Assembly: GCA_023134135.1 (NCBI GenBank)
Contig: JAGLVB010000013.1
Location: 1-51,880, forward strand
From: Candidatus Aenigmatarchaeota archaeon
GTDB taxonomy: Archaea; Aenigmatarchaeota; Aenigmatarchaeia; QMZS01
Direction: 5' to 3'
Length of the DNA: 51,880 nt
How positions within the stretch are numbered: position 1 is the stretch's first letter; each line of letters opens with the position of its first letter. Below, in pieces: positions 29,350 through 38,469 of the stretch. The notes beneath the pieces are model-generated. The model was not told the origin of the DNA, did not search any database, and saw nothing but the letters and a program-made list of their open reading frames with translations. Both the position numbers and the translations under genes were made by a program.

Positions 29350-30431
29350 TGAAAATATGTTTTTTTGCCGATGGAAAAACTATTCATACACAAAGGTGGG
29401 TAAATTATTTTGTAGATAAAGGTTATGAAGTCTCTTTGATTAGTAGTACTCCTTACAGATATAAATCTCTAAAATTTTATTTATTGAAGAGTTATACAAA
29501 CAATAGGTATTTTAATTTTTTAGGATATTGCTTACAAATAAACAAGATTATAAACAAAATAAAACCTGATATAATCCACTCACATTATGCAACCATCTAT
29601 GGTTTTTTTGGAGCCTTATCTAATTTTCATCCCCTAGTTGTTTCTGTGTGGGGGAGTGATGTTTTAGTTGAACCAAAAAAATCTAGAATATTAAAAGGGC
29701 TAACCCAGCATGCACTAAAAAAAGCAGATTTGATAACTTGTGATGGAGAAAATACAAAAAATGCAACGATTGAGTTAGGTATAAATATAGAAAAAATAAA
29801 GATTATTTACCATGGTGTGGATACTAAAAAATTTAAGGCAAATAAAAAAGATAAAAAATTCATAAAAAATTTATTTGGGGGTAATTTTCCAATAGTTATA
29901 AGTATCAGGACTCTTAGACCAATATATAATGTTGAGACTTTAATAAGGGCTATACCTTTAATCTTAAAAAAGATACCCAAAGTAAAATTCATAATTGCAG
30001 GAAAAGGAGAACAAAAAAAATATTTGATGAATTTAGCAAAATCTTTATGTATATTTAATGCAATTAGATTTACAGGGGCGATACCACATAATGACCTTCC
30101 AAAATATCTGGCATCTTCTGATGTCTATGTTTCAACATCTCTTTCAGACGGAGGGATAGCAGTTAGCACATTAGAAGCAATGGCATGTGAATTGGCTCCA
30201 GTTGTTACTGACATAGGGGATAATAAAAAATGGATAAAAGATGGAGAGAATGGGTTTATTATTCCTATAAAAAATCCGAAAAAACTGGCTGAGAAAATTA
30301 TTTATTTGCTTGAAAATAAAGATATTAGAAAAAAGTTTGGAGAAATCAATCGAAAAATAATTAAAGAAAAACAAAATTATTACAAAGAAATGGAAAAGAT
30401 GGAAACACTTTATAAAAAATTAATAAGATAG
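29346..30431 (+). CDS. GT4-family glycosyltransferase
   Basis: This 361-residue GT-B enzyme has an N-domain opening C-F-F-A-D-G-K-T-I-H-T-Q-R-W, typical of WbaZ/PimB-like GT4 proteins, and V-S-V-W-G-S-D-V near 101. The C-domain has F-I-I-A-G-K-G-E near 216, D-V-Y-V-S-T-S-L-S-D-G-G near 259 and T-L-E-A-M-A-C near 276. Two adjacent ATG codons (29346, 29349) can start it; both are in frame and overlap or abut the methyltransferase stop. It is part of the 28.7-36.0 kb operon. The donor is unknown. Confidence 0.87.
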   Translation: MMKICFFADGKTIHTQRWVNYFVDKGYEVSLISSTPYRYKSLKFYLLKSYTNNRYFNFLGYCLQINKIINKIKPDIIHSHYATIYGFFGALSNFHPLVVSVWGSDVLVEPKKSRILKGLTQHALKKADLITCDGENTKNATIELGINIEKIKIIYHGVDTKKFKANKKDKKFIKNLFGGNFPIVISIRTLRPIYNVETLIRAIPLILKKIPKVKFIIAGKGEQKKYLMNLAKSLCIFNAIRFTGAIPHNDLPKYLASSDVYVSTSLSDGGIAVSTLEAMACELAPVVTDIGDNKKWIKDGENGFIIPIKNPKKLAEKIIYLLENKDIRKKFGEINRKIIKEKQNYYKEMEKMETLYKKLIR

Positions 30432-30434
30432 ATT

Positions 30435-31445
30435 ATGAAAATCTTGATAACAGGTGGTGCAGGGTTCATAGGTTCTGTGCTTGTAAGGGACCTATTAAAT
30501 TCCAACTATAAAGTGACAATACTCGACAATTTTACCTTTGGTTTAGAATCTATTAAAGAGATAAAAGATAACCCTAATCTCAAAATAGTGAGGGGAGATA
30601 TTCGTAAAAGCGAAGATATTGAAAGAGCAATAAAAGATATTGATGTAGTAATACATTTAGCTGCCCTTGTTGGTGATCCTGCATGTGCAGCACAAGCAGA
30701 TATAGCATATGAAGTAAATTTCACTTCTACAATTAAACTAGCCGATATGTGTCGTAGTCTTAAAATAAACAAATTTATTTTTGCTTCTACATGCAGTGTT
30801 TATGGTGCAAGTGAGAGCGACGTTAAATTAACTGAAAAATCTAAATTAAATCCTGTTTCGTTATATGCAGAGACTAGATTATATGCCGAACAAGGAATTT
30901 TGGCTTTAGCGAATAAGGACTTCTCACCAATTATTCTAAGGTTTGGCACGGTTTATGGTATATCGCCGCGTATGAGGTTTGATTTGATAGTAAACTATTT
31001 AACACAGAAAGCGGTAATGGGAAAAAAAATCGGTATATTTGGAGGAACGCAATGGCGCCCATTTATTCATGTTAATGATATTTCGAGGGCGGTTCAGTTA
31101 TTTTTAGAGGCCCCACTTCATAAAGTCAGAGGTGAAGTTTTCAATGTGGGGTCAACAGACGAAAACTATCAAATGAAGAGATTAGGCGAAGTTGTAAAAG
31201 AAATTCTCCCCGATACAAAAGTTAATTGTATTGAAGAAATAAAAGATAAAAGATCCTACAATGTTTCTTTTGATAAGATAAAAGACGTATTAGGATTTAA
31301 AACAGAGAAGACCATTAAAGATGGTATAATTGAAATTGCAGAGGCAATTAAGAAGGGGGTAATTAAAGATCCTTCGGATCCAAAATATTATAATCATCTT
31401 GTTAAGTTAGCTTTACCAAAAAAGACTGAGGGGATAACTTTATAG
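30435..31445 (+). CDS. Nucleotide-sugar epimerase/dehydratase with Y-x3-R in place of Y-x3-K
   Basis: This 336-residue extended SDR has NAD motif G-G-A-G-F-I-G at 7-13, H-L-A-A-L near 74, and A-S-T-C-S-V-Y-G near 117-124. The catalytic dyad position reads Y144-A-E-T-R148, so the usual lysine is arginine. The rest of the fold, including a substrate-binding R-P-F-I-H-V-N-D-I segment near 211, is intact. Such a change would alter the Tyr pKa and may slow or redirect catalysis. It sits between a GT4 and a methyltransferase gene with 3- and 10-base gaps. It may be a regulatory, slow or specialised sugar oxidoreductase. Confidence 0.8.
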   Translation: MKILITGGAGFIGSVLVRDLLNSNYKVTILDNFTFGLESIKEIKDNPNLKIVRGDIRKSEDIERAIKDIDVVIHLAALVGDPACAAQADIAYEVNFTSTIKLADMCRSLKINKFIFASTCSVYGASESDVKLTEKSKLNPVSLYAETRLYAEQGILALANKDFSPIILRFGTVYGISPRMRFDLIVNYLTQKAVMGKKIGIFGGTQWRPFIHVNDISRAVQLFLEAPLHKVRGEVFNVGSTDENYQMKRLGEVVKEILPDTKVNCIEEIKDKRSYNVSFDKIKDVLGFKTEKTIKDGIIEIAEAIKKGVIKDPSDPKYYNHLVKLALPKKTEGITL

Positions 31446-31455
31446 AGATAATAAG

Positions 31456-32304
31456 ATGAAAATGAAGGCAAAATATAATCCAGATATTTTCTGGGAGGGT
31501 AGATTTAAAAAATATGGTCATACAGGATGGAGTGACCAAATCATATATAAATATGATCAACCATTGAGGTTGAGAGTTATAAAAAATATCCTGAATAAGA
31601 TACAAGGCTCAATAGAAAATAAAAAGATATTAGATGTAGGTTGTGGTGTTGGTGATTTTTCTATTATGTTTGCAAAAATGAGTGCAGAGGTAACAGGAAT
31701 TGATATTAGTGAAAAAGCTGTGGGAGAAGCCAAGAAAAAGGCAAAAGGATTATGTTGTGATTTTAAGGTTACTTCTATCAAGAATATGGATTTTCAAAAA
31801 TCATTTGATATTATTTTAAGTATTACCGTCCTTCAGCATATTCCTAACAAGGACTTATTATCAAGTATACAAAAATTAGCAGATTCTCTAAATATTGAGG
31901 GGTATATCTATATTTTGGAAACAGCACCAGTTAAGTTAAATCAGAATACAACCAACTCAGAATATCAACATTTCCATACAAGAAAAGATTGGATAAAACT
32001 TTTTGAAAAGGCAAGTATGAAACTGCAGTTTGAAATAGTATATCCGGGTTTTGGTTTATCTTTAATTAGATTGGGTGATAATATAGCAAGAGCAATATAT
32101 AATAGATTCATATCTAAAAAAAATCAAGAAATACCCACCACAACAACAAACCAACTTATTTTAATAAATAATAATAAATTAGTTAAAATTTATAGTTTGT
32201 TTGAAAAAATTATCTTTATCTTTTCTAAACCAATTGATTATTATATGCCTTTTTTAGCAAAATTTGGGACAACAAGGGTAATGGTATTTAAAAAGGTGAA
32301 ATAA
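31456..32304 (+). CDS. SAM-dependent methyltransferase, class I
   Basis: This 282-residue protein has motif I I-L-D-V-G-C-G-V-G-D-F near 57-67, an acidic post-motif G-I-D-I-S near 80, and L-S-I-T-V-L-Q-H-I near 120. The last 100 residues are unlike the core, partly hydrophobic, and may contact a lipid-linked substrate. Start ATG 31456 is followed by a second ATG two codons later. Its last base is shared with the start of the aminotransferase (TAATG), so expression is coupled. It probably modifies a sugar or a polyprenyl-linked glycan; the target is unknown. Confidence 0.8.
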   Translation: MKMKAKYNPDIFWEGRFKKYGHTGWSDQIIYKYDQPLRLRVIKNILNKIQGSIENKKILDVGCGVGDFSIMFAKMSAEVTGIDISEKAVGEAKKKAKGLCCDFKVTSIKNMDFQKSFDIILSITVLQHIPNKDLLSSIQKLADSLNIEGYIYILETAPVKLNQNTTNSEYQHFHTRKDWIKLFEKASMKLQFEIVYPGFGLSLIRLGDNIARAIYNRFISKKNQEIPTTTTNQLILINNNKLVKIYSLFEKIIFIFSKPIDYYMPFLAKFGTTRVMVFKKVK

Positions 32305-33440
32305 TGGATAAAAAATTTCTACCGTATTGTCAACCATTAATTGAAAAGGAAGAAATAAAAGAGGTTGTAGATACGCTAAAGTCTGGGTGGCTTACAATAG
32401 GTCCAAAGACTACAGAATTTGAAAGCCTAATTGCTGAATATGTTGGAGCAAAACACGCAATTTCTGTAAATTCTTGCACAGCTGCGCTGCATCTTTCTTT
32501 AATAGCTTTAGGCATTAAAAGTGGAGACGAAGTAATAACAACTCCATTTACTTTTGCGTCTACTGGAAATGTTATTGTTCACATAGGAGCGAAGCCTGTG
32601 TTTGTTGACATAAAGAAAGATACTTATAACCTAGACCCAGAAAAGATAAAAGAAGCAATAACTCCAAAGACAAAAGCAATAATTCCCATCCATTATGCAG
32701 GTCAACCTTACGATGTGAAAGCAATTATGGAAATTGCGAAAGATCACAATTTATTTGTAATAGAAGATGCCGCACATGCAATTGGTGCTGAATATAATGG
32801 CAAAAAAATTGGAACTTTTGGCACTACAACCTGTTTTAGTTTTTACGCCACTAAAAATATGACAACTGGAGAGGGAGGTGCGGTAACGACAAATGATGAC
32901 AAACTGGCAGATAAACTCAGAATATTAAGATTGCATGGAATGAGTAAAGATGCTTGGAAGAGGTATTCTGACAAGGGAAGCTGGTATTATGAGATTGAAG
33001 AGTGTGGTTGGAAATATAATATGACCGATATGCAAGCCGCATTGGGGGTGCATCAAATAAAAAAATTGGACAAATTCATTGAAATTAGGAGAAAATATGC
33101 CAGCATCTATAACAAAGAATTAAAAAAAATTGAAGGAATCATCATACCATATGAAAAACCAAATGTTAAACATGTATATCATCTCTATCCAATTTTACTA
33201 AAAAATTATAATAGGAACAAATTCATTGAAGAAATGAAAGAAATGAACATTGGATGCAGCGTCCATTTCATTCCATTACATTTACACCCTTTTTACAAAA
33301 GAACATTTAGATTCAAAAAAGGTGATTTTCCAAATGCGGAATGGGTATATGAAAGAGAAGTTTCATTACCACTTTATCCAAAGATGAAAGAAGAAGAATT
33401 AAAATATATAATTAAATGTATAAGAAAGTTATTATTATGA
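32304..33440 (+). CDS. DegT/DnrJ/EryC1 sugar aminotransferase
   Basis: This 378-residue PLP enzyme transfers an amino group, usually from glutamate, to a keto-sugar nucleotide. Family marks include G-W-L-T-I-G-P near 30, S-C-T-A-A-L-H-L near 57 and E-D-A-A-H-A near 154. The Schiff-base lysine lies in F-Y-A-T-K-N-M-T-T-G-E-G-G near 181. It is full length with intact motifs. It is coupled to the methyltransferase before it and overlaps the next gene by 4 bases. A 4-amino-4-deoxy or 3-amino sugar in the surface glycan is implied; the exact sugar is unknown. Confidence 0.92.
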   Translation: MDKKFLPYCQPLIEKEEIKEVVDTLKSGWLTIGPKTTEFESLIAEYVGAKHAISVNSCTAALHLSLIALGIKSGDEVITTPFTFASTGNVIVHIGAKPVFVDIKKDTYNLDPEKIKEAITPKTKAIIPIHYAGQPYDVKAIMEIAKDHNLFVIEDAAHAIGAEYNGKKIGTFGTTTCFSFYATKNMTTGEGGAVTTNDDKLADKLRILRLHGMSKDAWKRYSDKGSWYYEIEECGWKYNMTDMQAALGVHQIKKLDKFIEIRRKYASIYNKELKKIEGIIIPYEKPNVKHVYHLYPILLKNYNRNKFIEEMKEMNIGCSVHFIPLHLHPFYKRTFRFKKGDFPNAEWVYEREVSLPLYPKMKEEELKYIIKCIRKLLL

Positions 33441-34051
33441 GAAATACCAGTCATTTGTCTTTAAAATATTTTTATAACAAACTTAAAGTAAAATTATATG
33501 AGAAGAAATATCCTGAACATCCTTGGCTAACGCAGGAAGCTAACTCTATCCTTTCAACTCTACTTAAACCAACAGATGTTGGATTAGAATTTGGTTCAGG
33601 AAGAAGCACAATTTGGTTTGCTAAAAGAATAAAACATTTAACAAGTGTTGAGCAGAATAAATTTTGGTATGATAAAGTTTTTAAAATGATAGAAGAAAAT
33701 AATCTTAGTAATGTTGATTTGTTTTTTCAAGACAAGAATTATATAAAAGTTGTAGATAAGTTCAAAAATAATAATTTAGATTTTGTTCTTATTGATGGAA
33801 TTTTGAGAGGAGAATGTGCCAATGCTATAATTAACAAAGTTAAAAGAGGCGGGATTATTGTGATTGATGATGCTCATAGATATTTTCCTTTCCCTTCAAC
33901 TGTGTCTTATTCTCTTTTTAAGAAGCAACAAAAAACTTCTTTAGAATGGAATAAATTCATAAAACAAACCAAGAATTGGAAATATATTTGGACGAGTAAT
34001 GGACTTAAAGACACTGTAATTTGGTTTAAACCACCAATCCAAAATTATTGA
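33437..34051 (+). CDS. Class I methyltransferase-like protein
   Basis: This 204-residue protein is read from ATG 33437, which overlaps the aminotransferase stop. It has a degenerate SAM motif I (G-L-E-F-G-S-G-R-S-T near 49), a following V-E-Q-N strand end near 71, and F-V-L-I-D-G-I near 112. V-I-D-D-A-H-R near 133 completes a Rossmann-like core. This recalls FkbM/Methyltransf_24 proteins attached to glycan loci. The glycine motif is present, so activity is possible. The function is inferred from fold and context only. Confidence 0.6.
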   Translation: MRNTSHLSLKYFYNKLKVKLYEKKYPEHPWLTQEANSILSTLLKPTDVGLEFGSGRSTIWFAKRIKHLTSVEQNKFWYDKVFKMIEENNLSNVDLFFQDKNYIKVVDKFKNNNLDFVLIDGILRGECANAIINKVKRGGIIVIDDAHRYFPFPSTVSYSLFKKQQKTSLEWNKFIKQTKNWKYIWTSNGLKDTVIWFKPPIQNY

Positions 34052-34076
34052 TTAAATTAAAAAGTTAAAGGTATTT

Positions 34077-35213
34077 ATGACTAAAAAATACAAACTTGCT
34101 GTATTAGTTTCTCATCCAATATTGTATCAATCCTCTTTTTTCAAGAAGTTAGACCAGCAGCCCAAAATTGATTTAATGGTTTACTTTTGTGGAGATTTCA
34201 ATATTGAAAAAGATAACTATGCATTGAAAGGGTACAAATACAAATTTTTAAAGAATTTTTCTCCACATCCTCATAACTCATTTTTTGGCCAAATGAATTT
34301 AGGAATTATAAAAGAACTTTTTAGTGAAAGATATGATGCTGTTTTGGTTCATGGATATGCAAGATTTACTTGTTGGCTCGCTTTTTTAGGGGCTTTTATA
34401 ACAAGAACCCCGATACTATTAAAAGGAGTTACAACTATTACACAGCGTAGGTCTATATGGGCAGAATTATCAGGAAAATTAATTTTATTCCCTTTATTCA
34501 AAATCTTTTCTGCATTCTTAACAGTAGGTACTATGAACAAATCTTATTATAAAAGTTATGGTGTCCCCGACTCAAAAATGTTTTTTGTTCCTTATAGTGT
34601 GGATAATGATTTTTTTAGTAAAAAATATAAGAAGTTGTCCCTCAAAAAAAAGCAACTAAAAAAAGAAGAGGGATTAAATCCAAATTTACCAATAATACTC
34701 CATGTTTCTAATCTATTATCTATAAAGAGACCTTTGGATTTACTAAAAGCGTTCCAGCCACTACAGAACAAAGCACAATTAGTATTTGTTGGAGAAGGAA
34801 CAGAAAGAAAAAAAATAGAACTTTATGTTAAAGAACATAATTTGAAAAATATCTTTTTTGTTGGATTTAAAAACAGACAAGAACTTCCAATCTATTATGT
34901 GATAGCAGATATTTTTGTATTGCCTTCAGCTAGTGAGACCTGGGGTGCAGTGATAAATGAGGCAATGAATTTCAAACTTCCAATAATAACTACAGACAAT
35001 GTTGGGTCTGCACCTGATTTAATAAAAAACGGAGAGAATGGGTATATTTACAAAGTTGGAGATATAACCGCTTTATCCAAACATTTATTAAGGTTATTAA
35101 AAAATCCAAAACTAATTAAAAAAATGGGAGAGAAATCATATGAAATTATTTATAAATGGAATTTTGATAAAGATGTAGAAGGAATTATCAAAGCAATGGA
35201 TTATATATTATGA
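34077..35213 (+). CDS. GT4-family glycosyltransferase
   Basis: This 378-residue GT-B enzyme has an N-domain with V-S-H-P-I-L-Y-Q near 11 and V-L-V-H-G-Y-A-R near 91. The C-domain has I-L-H-V-S-N-L-L-S-I-K-R-P near 208, L-V-F-V-G-E-G-T near 235, and the donor loop P-S-A-S-E-T-W-G-A-V-I-N-E-A-M near 283. A hydrophobic stretch near 105-125 could let it sit at the membrane. It overlaps the deacetylase gene by 4 bases. The family is secure; specificity is unknown. Confidence 0.87.
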   Translation: MTKKYKLAVLVSHPILYQSSFFKKLDQQPKIDLMVYFCGDFNIEKDNYALKGYKYKFLKNFSPHPHNSFFGQMNLGIIKELFSERYDAVLVHGYARFTCWLAFLGAFITRTPILLKGVTTITQRRSIWAELSGKLILFPLFKIFSAFLTVGTMNKSYYKSYGVPDSKMFFVPYSVDNDFFSKKYKKLSLKKKQLKKEEGLNPNLPIILHVSNLLSIKRPLDLLKAFQPLQNKAQLVFVGEGTERKKIELYVKEHNLKNIFFVGFKNRQELPIYYVIADIFVLPSASETWGAVINEAMNFKLPIITTDNVGSAPDLIKNGENGYIYKVGDITALSKHLLRLLKNPKLIKKMGEKSYEIIYKWNFDKDVEGIIKAMDYIL

Positions 35214-36004
35214 AAATAAAGAGATGGATTGTAAACTCCTTATTTATAAATCTAATAGGTATATTATTATATCCTTGTTTGTTAATTTATAAAAGAGTGT
35301 ATCCTTATCAAGGTACGGTAATCCTCCTTTTTCATGACCCCTATTCTAAAAATTTTGAGAGTATAATCAAATATTTAAAGAAAAATTATAGAATTATTTC
35401 TTTTGGTGAATTTAAAGATTATTTTTTGAAGGGTAAAAATCCACCAGAAAACTCAATTATAATCACATTTGACGATGGTTTCAAGTCAGTGTATAAAGAA
35501 GCTTTCCCAGTAATATTAAGAGAAAAGATTCCTATAATGGTTTACTTGATTTCAAACTCACTTGAAGGAAAAACCATGAAATATCACAGTATGGAAACTA
35601 TACATTACTTAAGTCTAAAAGATATTAAAAAAATGCAAAAGTCCACTTTTGTAGCCTTTGGGTCGCATACAAAGTCTCACCGTTGCTTAAGTAGTTTGTC
35701 TTTAAAGGAAAGGGGAAATGAGATAAGAGGTAGTAAACATGTTATTGAGAAAATGATTGGAGAAAAAATAGAAGATTTCTCTTTTCCTTATGGCGGCTTT
35801 AATACCTTTTCAAACGAAGACATTACTATATTAAAGAAAGCAGGGTATAAAACTGCTGTAATTAACGTTGGAGGCACCAACTCTAAAAATACCAACCCTT
35901 GTCTACTCAGAAGAGTTTGTATTGGTAAAAACCACAACAAATATGTTGTAGAACTATTCCTATATGGACTATTACATAAGCTAATAGGAGTATGGAAACC
36001 TTAA
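35210..36004 (+). CDS. Membrane-anchored polysaccharide deacetylase (NodB fold)
   Basis: This 264-residue protein has an N-terminal membrane helix (about 8-26), then a carbohydrate esterase 4 domain. I-I-T-F-D-D-G-F near 85 gives the metal-binding Asp pair. G-S-H-T-K-S-H near 147 gives the H-x3-H metal ligands, and F-P-Y-G near 187 is motif 3. It would remove N-acetyl groups from a glycan at the outer face of the membrane. It is the last gene of the 28.7-36.0 kb operon and converges on the dehydrogenase gene with a 4-base gap. Confidence 0.88.
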   Translation: MKIKRWIVNSLFINLIGILLYPCLLIYKRVYPYQGTVILLFHDPYSKNFESIIKYLKKNYRIISFGEFKDYFLKGKNPPENSIIITFDDGFKSVYKEAFPVILREKIPIMVYLISNSLEGKTMKYHSMETIHYLSLKDIKKMQKSTFVAFGSHTKSHRCLSSLSLKERGNEIRGSKHVIEKMIGEKIEDFSFPYGGFNTFSNEDITILKKAGYKTAVINVGGTNSKNTNPCLLRRVCIGKNHNKYVVELFLYGLLHKLIGVWKP

Positions 36005-36008
36005 TAAT

Positions 36009-37259
36009 TTATAAACCCCAATAGACAATACCTTTTTCTTCAGCTTCTTTTTTATTGAATTTTCTTTTAAGGTCTATTAGAATTCCATTTTTATTTAATA
36101 AATCAAAAATATTTAAATTCTCAAATTTTTTGTGATTCACAACAAATACCACAATATCAGGTTTTTCTAATTTATTTATATTTTCAATACCAAAAATTTC
36201 TTTTTTATTTATTAAAGGTTCATAGATCATAATTTTCTCAAATCCAAGATTTTTTAGTTCTTCAACCATGTTTCTGACTTTACTTTCTCTCAAATCAGGC
36301 ACATCTTCTTTGTAGGTTGCGCCTAAAATTAAAATATTAGAATTTTTTATATCCTTATTTGTTCTTTTAGATAATTTAAAAATTTTTCTAGCTACATAAT
36401 AAGGTAAAATTTCATTAGTTTTACATCCAGATAAGATTAATTCCGGATTGTAATTATTTTTCTTTACCTTCTCAATCAAGTAATAGGGATCAACACCAAT
36501 ACAATGTCCCCCAACAAAACCAGGGTAGAATCTTAAAAAATTCCATTTTGTTGAAGCAGCATCAAAAACTTCTTTGCTATCTAGATTCATTTTATCAAAC
36601 AACATTGCCAGTTCATTAAATAACGCAATATTTAATCCCCTTTGTGTATTTTCAACAACTTTCGCTGCTTCAGCCACTTTAATTGAAGGGGCTTTGTATA
36701 CATTTGTGATTTTTCCATAAATCTTAGCTAATTTGTCTGTTGTTTTATTATCATAACCTGCGACAATTTTATAAATTTTATCTATAGTATGCTTTTTATC
36801 TCCAGGGTTTATTCTTTCAGGACTATATCCTATAGAAAATTCGCCCAATTTCAATCCAGATTCTTTTTCTAAAATAGGCAAACAAAATTCTTCTGTGCAT
36901 CCAGGATAAGTTGTAGATTCATAAACTACAATTGTCCCTTTTTTCAAATTCATACCAACAGTTTTTGAAGTATTTTCCAAATAACTTAAATTTGGTTTTT
37001 TGTTTTTAGATATTGGTGTTGGAACTGCAATTATGATTACCTCCATTTCAGAAATTTTCTTTTTATCATTTGTAAATTCTATATTTTCTTTTATTCTTTC
37101 AAATTCTTTTTCTAAAACACCCAGATTTCTGTCAAATCTATTTCTTAATTCTTTAACTCTTTTTTCATTTATGTCAAACCCAATAACCTCAAAATACTCT
37201 GCAAATTTTATTGCTAAAGGCAACCCAACATAACCCAAACCAATAATTCCAACCTTCAT
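36009..37259 (-). CDS. UDP-N-acetyl-hexosamine 6-dehydrogenase (WecC/TviB family)
   Basis: This 416-residue enzyme oxidises a UDP-HexNAc to its uronic acid with NAD. It has G-L-G-Y-V-G-L-P at 7-14, the P-T-P-I-S segment near 88, a V-V-Y-E-S-T-T-Y-P-G block near 113, and V-E-N-T-Q-R near 215. The catalytic Cys lies in G-F-V-G-G-H-C-I-G-V-D near 255. All landmarks are intact. The sequence around E-S-T-V/T-Y-P-G resembles the TviB/WbpA branch. It is transcribed against the operon before it and upstream of decayed genes. Confidence 0.9.
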   Translation of the reverse strand: MKVGIIGLGYVGLPLAIKFAEYFEVIGFDINEKRVKELRNRFDRNLGVLEKEFERIKENIEFTNDKKKISEMEVIIIAVPTPISKNKKPNLSYLENTSKTVGMNLKKGTIVVYESTTYPGCTEEFCLPILEKESGLKLGEFSIGYSPERINPGDKKHTIDKIYKIVAGYDNKTTDKLAKIYGKITNVYKAPSIKVAEAAKVVENTQRGLNIALFNELAMLFDKMNLDSKEVFDAASTKWNFLRFYPGFVGGHCIGVDPYYLIEKVKKNNYNPELILSGCKTNEILPYYVARKIFKLSKRTNKDIKNSNILILGATYKEDVPDLRESKVRNMVEELKNLGFEKIMIYEPLINKKEIFGIENINKLEKPDIVVFVVNHKKFENLNIFDLLNKNGILIDLKRKFNKKEAEEKGIVYWGL

Positions 37260-37352
37260 AATTGAATTAATAAAATTATATCAAGTAAAAAAGAAATGAA
37301 AATATCTTTAGATTAATTAATTCTTTAACTTGTTCCACCAATTCCCTATTAT

Positions 37353-37682
37353 TCATCTATTATGTTTAGCAATTACAAAATTCACATATTTCGGATAAGA
37401 AGGGTATATAAAATCCAACCAAGTAATAGGTTTTAGAATAAATTTTATAAGACAATCCATATATAGACGCTCTCCAGCTACTCTGCTTATCTTTCTTTGA
37501 ATAACAAGAGCTTTTTGTGTAAAATAACCCCCGCAAGTATCTTTAAATACAATCTTAAGATTTGCTTCACCCAATAATTTTTCAAAGTCATCAAATGAAT
37601 ATCCTTCTCTCACATGACCTTGAAACCCAGTTCTTTCCATAGGATTCAAGGTATTCCGCAAATGCTCTGCACAGGAACCAAC
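37353..37682 (-). pseudogene. C-terminal remnant of a SAM methyltransferase
   Basis: An open stretch with no proper start, bounded by a stop at 37683-37685, encodes a methyltransferase C-terminus: C-A-E-H-L-R-N-T-L-N-P, then G-H-V-R-E-G-Y-S-F-D-D-F and a final hydrophobic region. The entire SAM-binding core is absent. It lies downstream of a broken asparagine synthase fragment on the same strand, so the two remnants appear joined by deletion. It is unlikely to give a functional protein. Confidence 0.65.
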
Positions 37683-37726
37683 TCAAATATAGTTTATCCA
37701 AAATTATATAATTTCACAACTTATTC

Positions 37727-38365
37727 TTATTTTCCTTTTTGAAATATTAGAAAACATCCGGGTTCCAAGGATAAAATTCCTTCGTATATTGTATACGGAG
37801 GCGGTATTGAGCCATTAAGCAGGAAGAGACCAGCGGCTTTTTTATTTGTCTTTTTCTCAATTAACCTGGAAGACAAGATCCCTTTCAACTCTGACGCAAA
37901 AATAAAATATTCTTTTGAATAATTATAATAAACAGGTTTAATTCCAAACCTATCTCTTGCCATAAGCAATTTTTCCTTTTTGGAATCCCAGATTGCGAAA
38001 GCAAACATCCCTCTTAAATCTTCCAGCAATTTTTCTCCTTTTTCTTTGTAGAGGTAAAGTATAAATTCTGTATCCGAGGTCGATTTAAATTTGTATTTCC
38101 CCTCCAATTTTTTCTTCAATTCTTTGTAATTATAAATTTCCCCATTAAAAATAATATGGATTGAATTGTCTTTATCTGACATTGGTTGGTTACCTGAAGA
38201 ACTCAGGTCAATGATGCTCAGTCTTCTATGAGCAAGCCCGACAGTCCACTCATTTTTAGAATCTATAAAAGAACCTTTTGCGTCAGGACCTCTGTGAGAT
38301 AAAATTGTTTAGAATTTTTTTGTATTTAGACTGCCTTTATTTAAGACCCCAGCTATCCCGCACAT
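37727..38365 (-). pseudogene. Asparagine synthase-like amidotransferase, broken
   Basis: ATG 38365 opens M-C-G-I-A-G-V-L with the catalytic Cys2 of the class II amidotransferase. After 18 codons an in-frame TAA (38309-38311) interrupts it. The same frame then continues through S-H-R-G-P-D-A, H-R-R-L-S-I-I-D, F-N-G-E-I-Y-N and the A-R-D-R-F-G-I-K-P segment. The N-terminal linker is about 8 residues shorter than usual. The frame ends soon after L-E-P-G-C-F-L, before the whole ATP-dependent synthetase domain. Both a stop codon and loss of the second domain show a decaying AsnB-type gene. Confidence 0.8.
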
Positions 38366-38469
38366 AATTATCTTCTGTAATTATTTTATCATAATACCTA
38401 TCCTTTACAAAGAATTTATTTTTAGTGAGATTATTCTTTAAAACTATTCAAATTAATAAGTAAAATCAA

